Part shown: one piece after another, positions 47,141 to 56,967 of the stretch
How the letters are laid out: the number at the start of each line of letters is the position of its first letter
Numbering within the stretch: the first letter of the stretch is position 1
Assembly: GCF_004119455.1 (NCBI RefSeq)
Contig: NZ_NRQT01000004.1
Coordinates: 310,001 to 374,000 of the forward strand
Direction of reading: 5' to 3'
Source: Chryseobacterium sp. CH25
GTDB taxonomy: Bacteria; Bacteroidota; Bacteroidia; Flavobacteriales; Weeksellaceae
Length of the DNA stretch: 64,000 bases
The notes under the pieces: model-generated
Told to the model about the DNA's origin: nothing
What the model saw: the letters and a program-made list of their open reading frames with translations, nothing else
Databases searched by the model: none
Made by a program: the position numbers and the translations under genes

Positions 47141-47159
47141 CTCTGCAAAGTAAAATTAA

Positions 47160-49662
47160 ATGTTTAAAAAAGTAAGCACTGTATTTATCCTTGGATTGTA
47201 TACGGTTTTTTGTTCGGCCCAACAGGTCCGACCTTCCAAATCATCTGAAATTTATCGTGAACTCAAAACACTTAAACATCTCCCTAAAGTTTTATACCTT
47301 GCGGCTCATCCCGATGATGAAAATACAGGGTTACTGTCTTGGTTGATTAACGACCAAAATGTAGAAACAGGATATCTGTCTTTAACCAGAGGTGATGGTG
47401 GACAGAATTTATTAGGCACAGAGCAAGGTGCTGCGTTAGGTTTAATCAGAACTCATGAACTTTTAGAGGCAAGAAAGTTAGATGGTGCCCAGCAGTTTTT
47501 TACCCGTGCGATAGATTTTGGGTTCTCTAAAAATACTGCCGATACCTTTAAACAATGGGATGCCAACAGCATTACAGCTGATGTAGTCTGGGTAATCCGT
47601 AAATTCAGACCGGATGTTATCATTTGTCGTTTTCCACCTAATGCAGCAGCAGGTCACGGACAACACGCGGCTTCGGCGGTGGTTGCAGAAAAAGCTTTTA
47701 AATTGGCAGGCGATAAAACCGCTTTCCCGGACCAATTGAAACATGTCAATGTATGGCAGCCAAAACGCGTATTGTGGAATACATTCCGCTTTGGTGGGGT
47801 AAATACAACTGCTGAAAATCAACTGAAAGTTACCGTAGGACAATATGATGCACAATTGGGAATGGGCTACGGTGAATTGGCCGGATTAAGCAGGAGTTTA
47901 CATAAAAGCCAGGGTGCAGGAACACAATCTGTAGCCGGCATCAGAACCGAATATTTTGCCCACGTTATTGGTGAACCTGCAAAAACAACACTTTTTGATG
48001 GAGTAACTAAAACTTGGACTTCAAAAGGAAACGCTGATATAGATCAATCATTAGATAAAATTATTTCCACCTTCAATTTCAATAATCCTGACCTCAGTTT
48101 ACCAGCTTTGCTTGCTTTGCGAAAAAAAGTTGTAGCTCTTCAGGATGGAGACCTAAAAATGATAAAATGAAGTCGCTTGACAATATCATTTTAAGCTGTG
48201 CCGGATTTATGGGTGAGGTGGTTACCAATCAGGCTGAAGCGGTTGCCGGGGATCATTACAATTTCAGGTTGAATTTGGTTTCAAGAGCTGCAAATCCTGT
48301 TGTTTTAGAGGATGTGAAATGGTTAGGTCAATCAGAAAACTTCAATAGAAAATTATCAAAAGATTCTTTAATTACCATTCAGCATGATATTCAGATTCCT
48401 GCAGATGCAGCACTTACAGAACCTTACTGGTTAGCCAAACCTCCTGTAAACTCAGCCACTTTTTCTGTTCCGAATGATACTTTAGTCGGTTTACCTGAGA
48501 CAGAATCACCATTAAATGTTTGGGTTGGTTTAAAAATCGGGGTAGAGAAGTTTCAGGTTAAACTTCCTTTATCTTTCAAGAAATTAGATCCGGTGCGTGG
48601 TGATGTAGTGGAAGCATTGCGCATTGTTCCTGCACTGGAACTGAAATTTACACAACCACTTTATGTAGCCAAAGAAAATGAAGACTTACATTTGAGTTTA
48701 AATGTTAAGGTCAATTCTAATAAACCGTACAGTAACGGTATTCTCAATCTGATGTATAACGGTGAGCGATTAGGCGGCACTGCTATAAGTTCGCTTAAAG
48801 GGAAAGACTTTACCGTTGATTATGTTGTTCCAAAAACTAAGCTTGCTGCAATTAATTCATCCCGTCTGCAATTGGATGCTGATTTTGTTGCTGATGGAGC
48901 CACTTATAATAAAAAACAGGTATTAATTCAGTATCCGCATTTACCTTCTTTACAATATTTTGCACCTGCCACTACCACTGTAATGAAAGGAGATATTCAG
49001 GCGAAGGTTAAAAAAGTTGGGTATGTAGAAGGTGCAGGTGATTTTATTCCTGATTTTCTACGTATTGCAGGTGTTCAGGTAGATGTCCTGAAAGACGAGG
49101 ATTTTTATGGTAACCTGGATGAATCTGCCGGAATGGTAATCAAAACAAGTTATCACAATATGATGCCATCGTATTGGGGGTTCGTGCCAATAACACGGAG
49201 AAAAAGCTGGGTCGATGGATGCCTTTTTTATGGTCTTATGCAAAAGCAGGTGGGAATTTGGTAATGCAGTATAATACCAATCAGGATACAACTGTTGACC
49301 AGTTGGGAATGTATAACTTCAGTATTGCCAATAAGCGTGTAACTGAAGAAAATGCTGCGGTTACATTTTTAAATCCCAATCATAAATTACTAAACTTTCC
49401 GAATAAAATTACTTCGGATGATTTTAAAGGCTGGGTACAGGAACGTGGAGCCTATTTCCCTGCTCAATGGGATGCCGCCTATGAACCACTTTTTGAAATG
49501 CATGATACAGAGGAAGAACCACTGAAGGGATCCACTTTATATGCCAAATATGGGAAAGGTAATTTTATTTATACACCGTTGGCGTTTTTCAGACAGCTAC
49601 CTGCTGGAAATGTAGGTGCAGCGCGTTTATTTTTTAACTTTTTATCTGCACAGAAAAACTGA
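47160..49662 (+). pseudogene. Exported PIG-L family deacetylase (about 834 residues), broken by two frameshifts
   Basis: Three frames (47160-48170, 48167-49264, 49174-49662) form one gene. The first has a signal peptide (cut after FCSAQ) and the PIG-L zinc motif AHPDDE (about 51-56) plus the distal GHGQH near 160. The second and third encode the long beta-rich C-terminal region of Bacteroidota PIG-L proteins, including QYDAIVLGVRANNTEKKL. One more A in the A5 run 48155-48159 gives LKNDKMKSLDN and joins parts 1 and 2. One more C or G at about 49128-49131 gives ESA(R/G)NGNQNKLSQYDAIVLG and joins parts 2 and 3. Family role: zinc-dependent deacetylation of N-acetyl sugars or related amides, here in the periplasm. 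It is coupled to a microprotein and a symporter. Confidence 0.87.
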
Positions 49663-49766
49663 TGAACAAACAACTTAAAAATTGGAATATCTGGTACATA
49701 CTATTAGCGGTAGTATTGGTATTGCAGATCGTATTTTATTATTGGTTTACTAAATTCTGGGCATGA
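49662..49766 (+). CDS. 34-residue single-pass membrane microprotein
   Basis: The ATG at 49662 overlaps the PIG-L stop (TGATG), and the stop TGA at 49764-49766 overlaps the symporter start (ATGA), so all three genes are translationally coupled. The peptide is MNKQLKNWNIWYILLAVVLV followed by LQIVFYYWFTKFWA: a short basic/aromatic head, one transmembrane helix of about 18 residues, and an aromatic tail. Its exact fit between two genes argues that it is translated. It may be a small subunit of the symporter, as small membrane partners are known for some SSS transporters (e.g. the DUF4212/DUF485-type), though no homology to them is visible. Confidence 0.75.
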   Translation: MNKQLKNWNIWYILLAVVLVLQIVFYYWFTKFWA

Positions 49767-51454
49767 GTACTATAGATTGGACAGTTCTTATTTTTACACT
49801 TGTTGCAGTGGTGGTTTACGGCGTATTCATCGGTCGTGGCCAAAAAAGCAACGAATCATACCTGAAAGCAGATAATAAAATGCCCTGGTACATTGTACTG
49901 ATAGGGATTATGGCGACACAGGCAAGTGCTATTACATTTCTTTCAGCACCGGGTCAGGCTTATACAGACGGAATGCGTTTCGTTCAGTATTACTTTGGCC
50001 TGCCTTTGGCGATGATTGTGATCTGTATTACTTTCATCCCGATTTTTCAGCGATTAAATGTTTATACAGCCTATGAATATTTAGAAAACCGTTTTGATAA
50101 AAAAACAAGGGTACTCACTTCACTGCTTTTTCTTTTTTCCAGAGGCTTATCAACGGGAATCAGTATTTATGCTCCGAGTATCATCTTATCAAGCGTTTTA
50201 AACTGGAATATTTACTTAACGAATGTTTTAACAGGTGGTATTCTGTTGATTTACACCTATGTGGGCGGTGCAAAAGCAATCGCTCATACCCAAAAATTAC
50301 AGTTTCTTATTATTCTGGGAACCATGGCTTTTGCAGGGTATTTACTTATTCAGAATATGCCGAATGGAATTGGTTTTAACGATGCTCTGTATCTGGCCGG
50401 TAAATCAGGAAAGCTGAATGTGATCACCACAGAATTTGACTGGAAAGATAAATATAATATCTGGAGCGGACTGATTGGTGGTTTCTTTCTTGCCCTTTCT
50501 TACTTCGGTACAGACCAGAGTCAGGTTGGGAGATATATTACGGCGAAGGACAATACCAATGCAAAAATGGGTCTGCTGCTGAATGGATTGGTTAAAATTC
50601 CGATGCAATTTGCAATTCTCCTGATTGGAGCTTTACTTTTCGCATTCTTTTCTCTAAAACCAGCTCCGATTTATTTTAATGAACGTTCTTATCAGTATTT
50701 AAAAGAAACAAAACCTGAACAGGCCGCAGTTTTTGAGAAAGAACATCAGGATTTGCAAATGAAATTTAATGCAGAATCGAAGGAAATTCTAAAGCTGAAA
50801 GAAAATAATTCTCCTCAACTTAAAGAAACAATTCAGGATTTTAAAAATACACAGGCCCAAGTGAAAGCGCTTCACGGCAGAGTAGAAGAAGCGATCAATA
50901 ATTCAAACTATAATGCAGAGAAAACAGATACCAATTACATTTTCCTATATTTCGTAAAAAATACCCTGCCTGTAGGGATGATCGGTTTACTGTTTGCCGT
51001 TATTTTTCTGGCCAGCTGGGGCTCAATTTCGGCCGCCTTGAATTCTCTTGCCGCCTGCTCATTAAAAGATGTTCATTTGATATTTAAAAAAGATATTCCT
51101 GATGATGCAACCGAATTGAAGTACAGCCGTCTGCATACTTTAGCCTGGGGTATTTTCTCAATAGGTGTTGCTATGTTTGCTACTCAAATGGGTTCTCTTA
51201 TTGAGGCAGTGAATGTATTGGGTTCTCTTTTCTACGGTCCGATATTGGGGATTTTTCTGGTTGCATTTTACTATAAAAAAATCAATGGTTCCAATGTATT
51301 TATGGCTGCCATATTATCTGAAATTGCGGTGATTGCCGTGTATCAGTTTGATATCGTTTCTTTCCTTTGGCTTAATGTAATCGGTGCTGCAGCGGTTATT
51401 ATATTTTCTGCAATCGGTTTGCTGTTTTATAAGGAGAAAGCAGTAAATTCGTAA
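49763..51454 (+). CDS. Sodium:solute symporter (SSS/SLC5 family)
   Basis: The 563-residue protein has about 13 transmembrane helices with the SSS pattern: GRGQKSNESYLKADNKMPWY after helix 1, ATQASAITFLSAPGQAY in helix 2 and FLALSYFGTDQSQVGRYITAKD near residues 240-262. A charged coiled-coil insert (about 310-375) separates the last third. The family co-transports sugars, sialic acids, vitamins or anions with sodium. Being coupled to a PIG-L deacetylase suggests uptake of a deacetylated sugar or a related compound; inference. Confidence 0.9.
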   Translation: MSTIDWTVLIFTLVAVVVYGVFIGRGQKSNESYLKADNKMPWYIVLIGIMATQASAITFLSAPGQAYTDGMRFVQYYFGLPLAMIVICITFIPIFQRLNVYTAYEYLENRFDKKTRVLTSLLFLFSRGLSTGISIYAPSIILSSVLNWNIYLTNVLTGGILLIYTYVGGAKAIAHTQKLQFLIILGTMAFAGYLLIQNMPNGIGFNDALYLAGKSGKLNVITTEFDWKDKYNIWSGLIGGFFLALSYFGTDQSQVGRYITAKDNTNAKMGLLLNGLVKIPMQFAILLIGALLFAFFSLKPAPIYFNERSYQYLKETKPEQAAVFEKEHQDLQMKFNAESKEILKLKENNSPQLKETIQDFKNTQAQVKALHGRVEEAINNSNYNAEKTDTNYIFLYFVKNTLPVGMIGLLFAVIFLASWGSISAALNSLAACSLKDVHLIFKKDIPDDATELKYSRLHTLAWGIFSIGVAMFATQMGSLIEAVNVLGSLFYGPILGIFLVAFYYKKINGSNVFMAAILSEIAVIAVYQFDIVSFLWLNVIGAAAVIIFSAIGLLFYKEKAVNS

Positions 51455-51489
51455 ACAAATAATAACAAAAACGTACAAATAAAAATAAT

Positions 51490-52008
51490 ATGAAAACAAT
51501 GATTAAATCTGCTACCGTACTTTTTGCTGCAACGGTACTTTCAGTGAATGCTTTTGCACAGGAAGCTAAAAAACCTGCCAGTCCACCAGCTACTGCTACA
51601 GGAAAAGTTAAAGACGCAAACATTACAATAGCTTATAGCAGTCCCTCTGTTAAGGGGCGTACCATCTGGGGTGGTTTAGAACCTTATGAAAAAGTTTGGC
51701 GTGCAGGTGCTAACGAAGCAACTACTTTTGAAACGGATAAAGACATTACCGTTCAGGGTAAAAAGCTGGCTAAAGGTAAATATAGCTTTTTCTTAATCCC
51801 TAAAGAAAGCGGAATCTGGACTGTGATTTTTAACAAAGAAGCAAAACAATGGGGAGCTTATAAATATGAGGAATCAAAAGATGCCTTACGTGTTGATGTA
51901 AAAACAAAAGCTTTACCAGCTACACAGGAAGCCTTAGCGTATAAAATAAACAGTAATGGGTTCACCATGGATTGGGATAAAATCTCAGTTCCTGTAGAGA
52001 TAAAGTAG
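51490..52008 (+). CDS. Exported DUF2911 protein
   Basis: The 172-residue protein has a signal peptide (cut after VNAFAQ) and a single DUF2911 domain: [36 protein letters not shown] and the W-rich C-terminal strand. The family is common in Bacteroidota and has no known activity. It starts 35 bases after the symporter stop and may be the last gene of that operon; a clear terminator follows. Confidence 0.88.
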   Translation: MKTMIKSATVLFAATVLSVNAFAQEAKKPASPPATATGKVKDANITIAYSSPSVKGRTIWGGLEPYEKVWRAGANEATTFETDKDITVQGKKLAKGKYSFFLIPKESGIWTVIFNKEAKQWGAYKYEESKDALRVDVKTKALPATQEALAYKINSNGFTMDWDKISVPVEIK

Positions 52009-52026
52009 ATTTGAACAGAAGAAATA

Positions 52027-52052
52027 AAAATCCCGTATTAACGGGATTTTTT
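52027..52052 (+). terminator. Rho-independent terminator after DUF2911
   Basis: Arms AAATCCCGT and ACGGGATTT with an ATTA loop, followed by T6G. Confidence 0.88.
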
Positions 52053-52122
52053 GTTTATTGTATTTAAGTAAAGGTTTTCAAATCCTACTTCATAGCAGAC
52101 TTCCAGAGACTTCTTTTTCTTA

Positions 52123-52701
52123 TCAGTTTATTGTATAGAGATTACTGATTTTAGAAAGCCATACCGCTACAGCTTCAGGAGTGGCGCGGTCTGCCTTATC
52201 AAAAAAGAAATGCTCCTGGATCTGGAAGCCACAATAGGTATAGATCCCTTTATCAGAAGTCAGCGATAACGCTTTATCCATACCGATAGCAGAATATTCT
52301 TCATGAGATTTTCCATGGGTGTTAAGAATTATGGCCTGTTTCCCTGTTAATAATCCCTTTTGTATTCCCTGATCATACCGATAGGCAAAGCCATAGCTGA
52401 AAACTCTGTCTATATATCCTTTCATAATGGCTGGCATCCCCGTCCACCAGATAGGATAGATAAAAGTAACCACATCTGCCCATGAAATATATTCCTGTTC
52501 TTTTTCTATAAGCTTATCTACGGTACCATTTCGTTGTCCTGTCATATCTTCCAGAGATAATACCGGATCAAATTCAAGCTGATATAAATCTCTTACAACT
52601 ACTTCATGTTTATGCTGTTTCAGAGTCTTTTCAATACATTGTTTTACCTGCCCGTTCAGACTTTCCTGATTTGGATGGGCATAAATAATAAGGTGTTTCA
52701 T
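52123..52701 (-). CDS. NAD(P)H:quinone oxidoreductase (flavodoxin-like fold, NQO1/KefF type)
   Basis: The 192-residue protein starts with the flavodoxin-fold nucleotide loop (IIYAHPNQESLNGQ) and has the family's FIYPIWWTGMPAIMKGYIDRVF segment (about 80-102) and the LNTHGKSHEEY loop near 135. These FMN or FAD enzymes reduce quinones or regulate potassium efflux. A TACTTTTG box at 52730-52737 may be the -7 element. An AraC regulator is encoded 77 bases upstream on the same strand, possibly its activator. Confidence 0.87.
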   Translation of the reverse strand: MKHLIIYAHPNQESLNGQVKQCIEKTLKQHKHEVVVRDLYQLEFDPVLSLEDMTGQRNGTVDKLIEKEQEYISWADVVTFIYPIWWTGMPAIMKGYIDRVFSYGFAYRYDQGIQKGLLTGKQAIILNTHGKSHEEYSAIGMDKALSLTSDKGIYTYCGFQIQEHFFFDKADRATPEAVAVWLSKISNLYTIN

Positions 52702-52778
52702 ATTGTTACTTTTAATTGATTGAACAGTACAAAAGTAAAATAGGGGACACTGGAAAAATTGTAAGAAAACGAAATTGA

Positions 52779-53603
52779 TTATTCGCTGTCAGCCTGGCAG
52801 ATATCCTGCTGGAATTTTATATAGTTCTTAGGAGAAAGATTGATGAAATGCTTAAAATCATGAATAAGTTGGCTTTGATCATAATACCCACAATGATTGA
52901 TAATGTCAAACCAGTTTATTTTTTCTTTAGTAAAATCTATCTGTTGAATCCATTCAATAGCTTTTAAAAAACGATGATATCTGCTGATTTCTTTTGCGCT
53001 GAAGCCAAAGTGTTTTTTATGGATCAGTTGAATGTTTCTTTCACTTTGTTTAACCTTTTCAGCAATAGATTTGATGGGATTCAAAGTGTCAGATTTGAAG
53101 CTCACCAAAAGGTTAGTAGTGGTATCTTGCTGGCTGAGGTAGGGTCTACAGAAATTGAGAATATGATTTACTTTTTCTTCTGCTGTATCAACATTATTGA
53201 GCTGCAGCCTCAACTGGGTAAAACAGTTTTCTTCCATAGCTTCATCAGGATGAACAGGAAAATGATCTGATAAACCTGCTTTACCAAAGAAACGGTAAAA
53301 TGCATCGTTCCTGAAATTAGCAACCAATATGCTGGAATTTGGGGGAAGACAGTATTCAAATGAGGATTTAATAGGCCCCAGAACAATACATTTGTCCACT
53401 TTGATTTTCATTTTTTGTTTGGAAATCAAGAAAGCCTGCGCTCCGAAGTTAAAAACCATGATCGTTTGGAAAGAGGGAAGCAAGGTTTTGGTTATTGGTG
53501 TTTCAGAATTATTTTCAGCAAAATAGAAATGAGAGAACACGGCTTCAAACTCCTTGGGAACAGGAATTCTGTAGCTATCATATGTGAATTTGTTCGGTCT
53601 CAT
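52779..53603 (-). CDS. AraC family transcriptional regulator
   Basis: The 274-residue protein has an N-terminal sensing region of Bacteroidota type (HFYFAENNSETPITKTLLPS) and a C-terminal AraC helix-turn-helix pair (about 170-270; IAEKVKQSERNIQLIHKKHFG and INHCGYYDQSQLIHDFKHFINLSPKNYIK). It is cytoplasmic. It precedes the quinone oxidoreductase gene on the same strand, which is a plausible target. The ligand is unknown. Confidence 0.88.
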   Translation of the reverse strand: MRPNKFTYDSYRIPVPKEFEAVFSHFYFAENNSETPITKTLLPSFQTIMVFNFGAQAFLISKQKMKIKVDKCIVLGPIKSSFEYCLPPNSSILVANFRNDAFYRFFGKAGLSDHFPVHPDEAMEENCFTQLRLQLNNVDTAEEKVNHILNFCRPYLSQQDTTTNLLVSFKSDTLNPIKSIAEKVKQSERNIQLIHKKHFGFSAKEISRYHRFLKAIEWIQQIDFTKEKINWFDIINHCGYYDQSQLIHDFKHFINLSPKNYIKFQQDICQADSE

Positions 53604-53699
53604 TTTATAGAGTACAATTTAGGAAAAAACAAATGGATTTTATTGTAAAGGTTTTGGGTATGTGAGTTTGAAATCACTAGTTATCCGTTTGGATCTTTT

Positions 53700-54281
53700 C
53701 TATCGTAAATGTTTTGGTTTAAGATTCAGTGCTGCACTTTCTACAACTTCCTCTATGCGCTTTTGCCTGGTTTCCTGTTTTCTGACGAGGATAATCCAGC
53801 TTAATATTATTTTTCTTGTTGATTTGCTCAAACTTAGAAAATAATCTTTCGAGCCATTATGCTTTTTGAATGCAATTTCTAAGTCGTCCGGAATTATGAC
53901 TTCTTCTATTTCATCCAAGATGGTCCAATATCCGTTCTGTTTTGCAATCTCAATACTTTCGTAGCCCTGTTTTGTCATTCTTTTGCTGTCAATAAGCTGC
54001 TGTACTTTTTCTTTATTGATTTTTGACCAGTTACTTTTAGGTTTACGTTTGGTAAAAAACTGCATAAACGAGATGTCGTTAATCTTTTTCGTTGTACTAT
54101 CAATCCAACCGAAGCAAAGCGCTTCGTCTACGGCTTCACTCCAGCTTAATGAAGGAATATTCGACTTTTTTGTATGATAGACAAGCCAAACAGATTGTCT
54201 GGACTGATGGTTTTTTTCCAACCATTGTCTCCAATCTGCTTGGCTTTGCGGGCAACATGTTTCAATTTCCTTATTATGCAT
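53700..54281 (-). CDS. YdeI/OmpD-associated (OmdA) family protein
   Basis: The 193-residue protein matches the YdeI/OmdA family: WLEKNHQSRQSVWLVYHTKKS, SWSEAVDEALCFGWIDSTTK (about 45-65), FFTKRKPKSNWSKINKEKV and a C-terminal LSKSTRKIILSWI segment. The family has been linked to resistance to antimicrobial peptides and to outer-membrane protein traffic, without a known mechanism. It overlaps the upstream hydrolase gene by 8 bases, so the two form an operon. Confidence 0.87.
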   Translation of the reverse strand: MHNKEIETCCPQSQADWRQWLEKNHQSRQSVWLVYHTKKSNIPSLSWSEAVDEALCFGWIDSTTKKINDISFMQFFTKRKPKSNWSKINKEKVQQLIDSKRMTKQGYESIEIAKQNGYWTILDEIEEVIIPDDLEIAFKKHNGSKDYFLSLSKSTRKIILSWIILVRKQETRQKRIEEVVESAALNLKPKHLR

Positions 54282-55227
54282 TCTGTTGTGCTAACCAGTT
54301 TAAAATTGAAAGGTTTGTTTCTTCCGGTTTTTCCTGCTGAATCCAATGACCGCAATCTAAACTGACAATGTCCAGATTAGGAACGGTATTTTTAAGGTTT
54401 TCAGACTTTGGAATCGTATCCTGTTCTCCATAAATCATCAGAGTAGGTTGATGAATAATTGGTTTTATATCCGCCATCAGATGCCAGTTTCTATCAAGGT
54501 TTCTGTACCAGTTTATAGCTCCGGTAAACCCGGATAATTCAAAAGCAGAAACGAATACAGATAGTTCATTGTCTTCCATGAGAGGCTTCCCAAAAGGTTT
54601 TTCTGCTCTTGCAAGATTGATCATCAGCATTCCTGGAGCAGGTGGAGCGAGAGGTACATCTTTGCGAAATAGGTTACGTAGAAATTGAGGGGTGCTTTCA
54701 TTCATGATAGCATCTGCAACTCCCGCTTTCTTGTTGAAATGAACAAAATAGAAGTCTTCTCCAAATAAGGTTTCCATAAATTCAAGCCATGGTTGTTCTC
54801 CACGCTCCTGATAGGGCAGAGCCAGGTTGATGATCTTATTGACCCGTTCAGGATATAATAGTGCCAGATTCCAGACAACATTTGCACCCCAGTCATGACC
54901 GACAAAAGTGGCATCCTTGTATCCGTAATAATTGAGTAGCGCAATAAGGTCACCAGTCAGGTGCTTTATATCGTAATCACTGACTTCGGTTGGGCAGGAT
55001 GAGTTACCATAGCCGCGTTGATTGGGGACAATGACATGATAACCTGCTGCAACAAGAGCTGGTATCTGATAACGCCAGGAAAATGCATGTTCCGGAAATC
55101 CGTGACAGAGAACAATCGGGTTCCCTGAATTCTGTTTCCCTGCTTCAAATACTTCTAATACCACATTATTAACTGAAATCATGGTGGGCTTTGGAAAATC
55201 GATCTGATTAGATGCTGTAATGGACAT
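54274..55227 (-). CDS. Epoxide hydrolase-like alpha/beta-hydrolase
   Basis: Started at the second ATG (55227, MSITASNQ; 317 residues) rather than 55260, which would add 11 residues with no homology pattern. It has the epoxide-hydrolase hallmarks: HGFPE oxyanion motif, VGHDWGANV with Asp as nucleophile, RGYGNS loop, acid Asp in GEQDTIP, and CGHWIQQE with the catalytic histidine. The enzyme type opens epoxides; haloalkane dehalogenase is a less likely alternative. A TACATTTG box (-7 type) lies at 55258-55265. Operon with the YdeI gene. Confidence 0.87.
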   Translation of the reverse strand: MSITASNQIDFPKPTMISVNNVVLEVFEAGKQNSGNPIVLCHGFPEHAFSWRYQIPALVAAGYHVIVPNQRGYGNSSCPTEVSDYDIKHLTGDLIALLNYYGYKDATFVGHDWGANVVWNLALLYPERVNKIINLALPYQERGEQPWLEFMETLFGEDFYFVHFNKKAGVADAIMNESTPQFLRNLFRKDVPLAPPAPGMLMINLARAEKPFGKPLMEDNELSVFVSAFELSGFTGAINWYRNLDRNWHLMADIKPIIHQPTLMIYGEQDTIPKSENLKNTVPNLDIVSLDCGHWIQQEKPEETNLSILNWLAQQNA

Positions 55228-55566
55228 ATTTTTATTGTTTAATAAATAGTTATGAGGCAAATGTAAGCCTGGTTGATGACAGCATAGTGTCAGTAGTCAA
55301 AAGTACTTTAGTGATAATGATCAAAATATTTCTGTAAACTCATGTTGTGGCTAAAGTTTTAAGGATAGCAGGAAAATACTATGTGTGAGTGATGAGAGCG
55401 GAATCGTTTTGCTTAGTAAAAGATATAATGCATAGTACAACCCATTTGATAAGATATGGGTAAGTGGCAGTAGTTGAGGTGTATCTAAAATGTTAATTTT
55501 TTTCTTATAAAATTCACATTTGTACTCCGGTTATTGTACTCAAGATATCATTTCAATAATAATTCA

Positions 55567-55888
55567 TACCTTTGCAGCACTAAACTAAAAGTTATTTTTA
55601 TGTTTAAAGTTTCATTTAATAAGTGTCTGGTATTGTAAACAATCTGTTTCTGTACAGGTTGTTTAATCGTTTTTCTCTCGAATGACTTTCGGGAGTATTT
55701 CTCTATAAATATATTTAAGTTTAAAACTGCATGCGATAATATTAGGCATTGCTGTGCTTATTTCGTATGCGATATACCAGTAATCAAATGCATAAAAAAC
55801 ATAAAACAATACATTATTTTCATCCTCATGGAACCAGCAAATATTTTGGCACTGTCATAGAGTTTTCATTTTTAAAAAAGTCAACACT
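55567..55888 (+). promoter_or_regulatory. Structured leader with a 12-codon ORF upstream of rsgA
   Basis: A TACCTTTG box (55567-55574) is followed by a mini-ORF ATG 55600 to TAA 55638 (MFKVSFNKCLVL). Three stems follow: 55636-55646/55655-55665 (11 bp, one G-U), 55675-55682/55688-55695 (8 bp, CTCTCGAA / TTCGGGAG) and 55729-55736/55763-55770 (8 bp, GCATGCGA / TCGTATGC). The rsgA start is at 55889. A short ORF ahead of several stems is the layout of translational or transcriptional attenuators. No known riboswitch was recognised and the -33 box is unclear. The rest of 55261-55566 has no feature. Confidence 0.5.
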
Positions 55889-56944
55889 ATGGTAGATCTG
55901 AATACGTATGGTTGGAATGATGAACTTCATCAGCTAAAACAAAATTCAATATATAAAGACCTGTCTCATGCACGAATAACTATTGTACATCGTACCTGTT
56001 ATGAAGTAGTTTCCGAAGATGGAATTTTCCAATGTGAGCTTACAGGAAATCTGATGTTTGGTAAATCAGGATTTGATCTTCCATCCGTAGGAGACTGGGT
56101 GATTATTCAGTCATTGGATGATAACAGGGGAATTATCCTTGATTTGTTACCCCGTCAAAAGGTGCTTTATCGCAGGAAAAGTGGAACCGCTTCGGAGAAA
56201 CAGGCTATCACTTCCCATGTAGACAAGGCCTTTATTGTACAAAGTATTGATGATCATTTCAATCTCTGCAGAATAGAACGCTTCATGGTTCAGATAGTAC
56301 AGGAAGATATCAAACCTATTTTAATTCTCAATAAAGCAGATCTGAATAATGACAGACAGAAGATTGAAGAGGAAATCCGGGATAAAGTACATCAGATGCC
56401 GGTCTATTTTACAAGTATTCATCAGCCCGAAACAGTTTTAAAATTAAAGGAGGTAATCACAGAAGGAGAAACTGTTGTTTTCGTAGGCTCTTCAGGAGTA
56501 GGAAAGAGCTCTCTTGTGAATGTACTGATAGGGAAGGAAATATTGCTTACCGGGGAAATAAGTACATCTACAGGTAAAGGAAAACATACTTCAACCCGTC
56601 GCGAAATGATACAGATGGAGGGATCAGGGATTATTATAGATACCCCTGGAGTCCGGGAATTTGGTTTAGCCATTGATGATCCGGAGGCGCTTACTGAAAT
56701 GCTGGATATTTCGCATTATGCCGGGCAGTGCCGTTTTACAGACTGCCATCATATCAATGAACCGGATTGTGCTGTTTTGGAGGCTGTGCGTAAAGGTTCA
56801 CTAGCACAAACAGTTTATGATCATTATTTAAAACTTCAGAAAGAAGCATGGCATTTTTATACTTCAGACCATGAAAAACGAAAAAAAGGGAAGTCTTTTT
56901 CAAAAATTTTAGAAGAAGTAAAGAAACGCAAATCAAGTTTATAG
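55889..56944 (+). CDS. rsgA: Ribosome small-subunit-dependent GTPase A
   Basis: The 351-residue protein has the circularly permuted GTPase order of RsgA: an N-terminal OB fold (about 35-95), G4 NKAD (148-151), G1 GSSGVGKSS (200-208), G3 DTPG, and a C-terminal zinc knuckle (CRFTDCHHINEPDC pattern). RsgA helps late 30S maturation and releases factors in a GTP-dependent way. At its 5' side lies an unusual long structured leader, and a GNAT acetyltransferase follows 23 bases after, probably in the same transcript. It may be a second, specialised rsgA copy; the window cannot show whether another exists. Confidence 0.92.
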   Translation: MVDLNTYGWNDELHQLKQNSIYKDLSHARITIVHRTCYEVVSEDGIFQCELTGNLMFGKSGFDLPSVGDWVIIQSLDDNRGIILDLLPRQKVLYRRKSGTASEKQAITSHVDKAFIVQSIDDHFNLCRIERFMVQIVQEDIKPILILNKADLNNDRQKIEEEIRDKVHQMPVYFTSIHQPETVLKLKEVITEGETVVFVGSSGVGKSSLVNVLIGKEILLTGEISTSTGKGKHTSTRREMIQMEGSGIIIDTPGVREFGLAIDDPEALTEMLDISHYAGQCRFTDCHHINEPDCAVLEAVRKGSLAQTVYDHYLKLQKEAWHFYTSDHEKRKKGKSFSKILEEVKKRKSSL

Positions 56945-56967
56945 TTAATTTTAATACATTTTACATT

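Noticed and set aside
49174..49662. Separate gene starting at TTG 49174
   Set aside because: The same frame already encodes QYDAIVLGVRA upstream of that TTG, which is the natural continuation of the PIG-L protein.
55636..55770. tRNA or known riboswitch in the rsgA leader
   Set aside because: The stems do not form a cloverleaf, and no known aptamer core was recognised; it was kept only as an unclassified leader.
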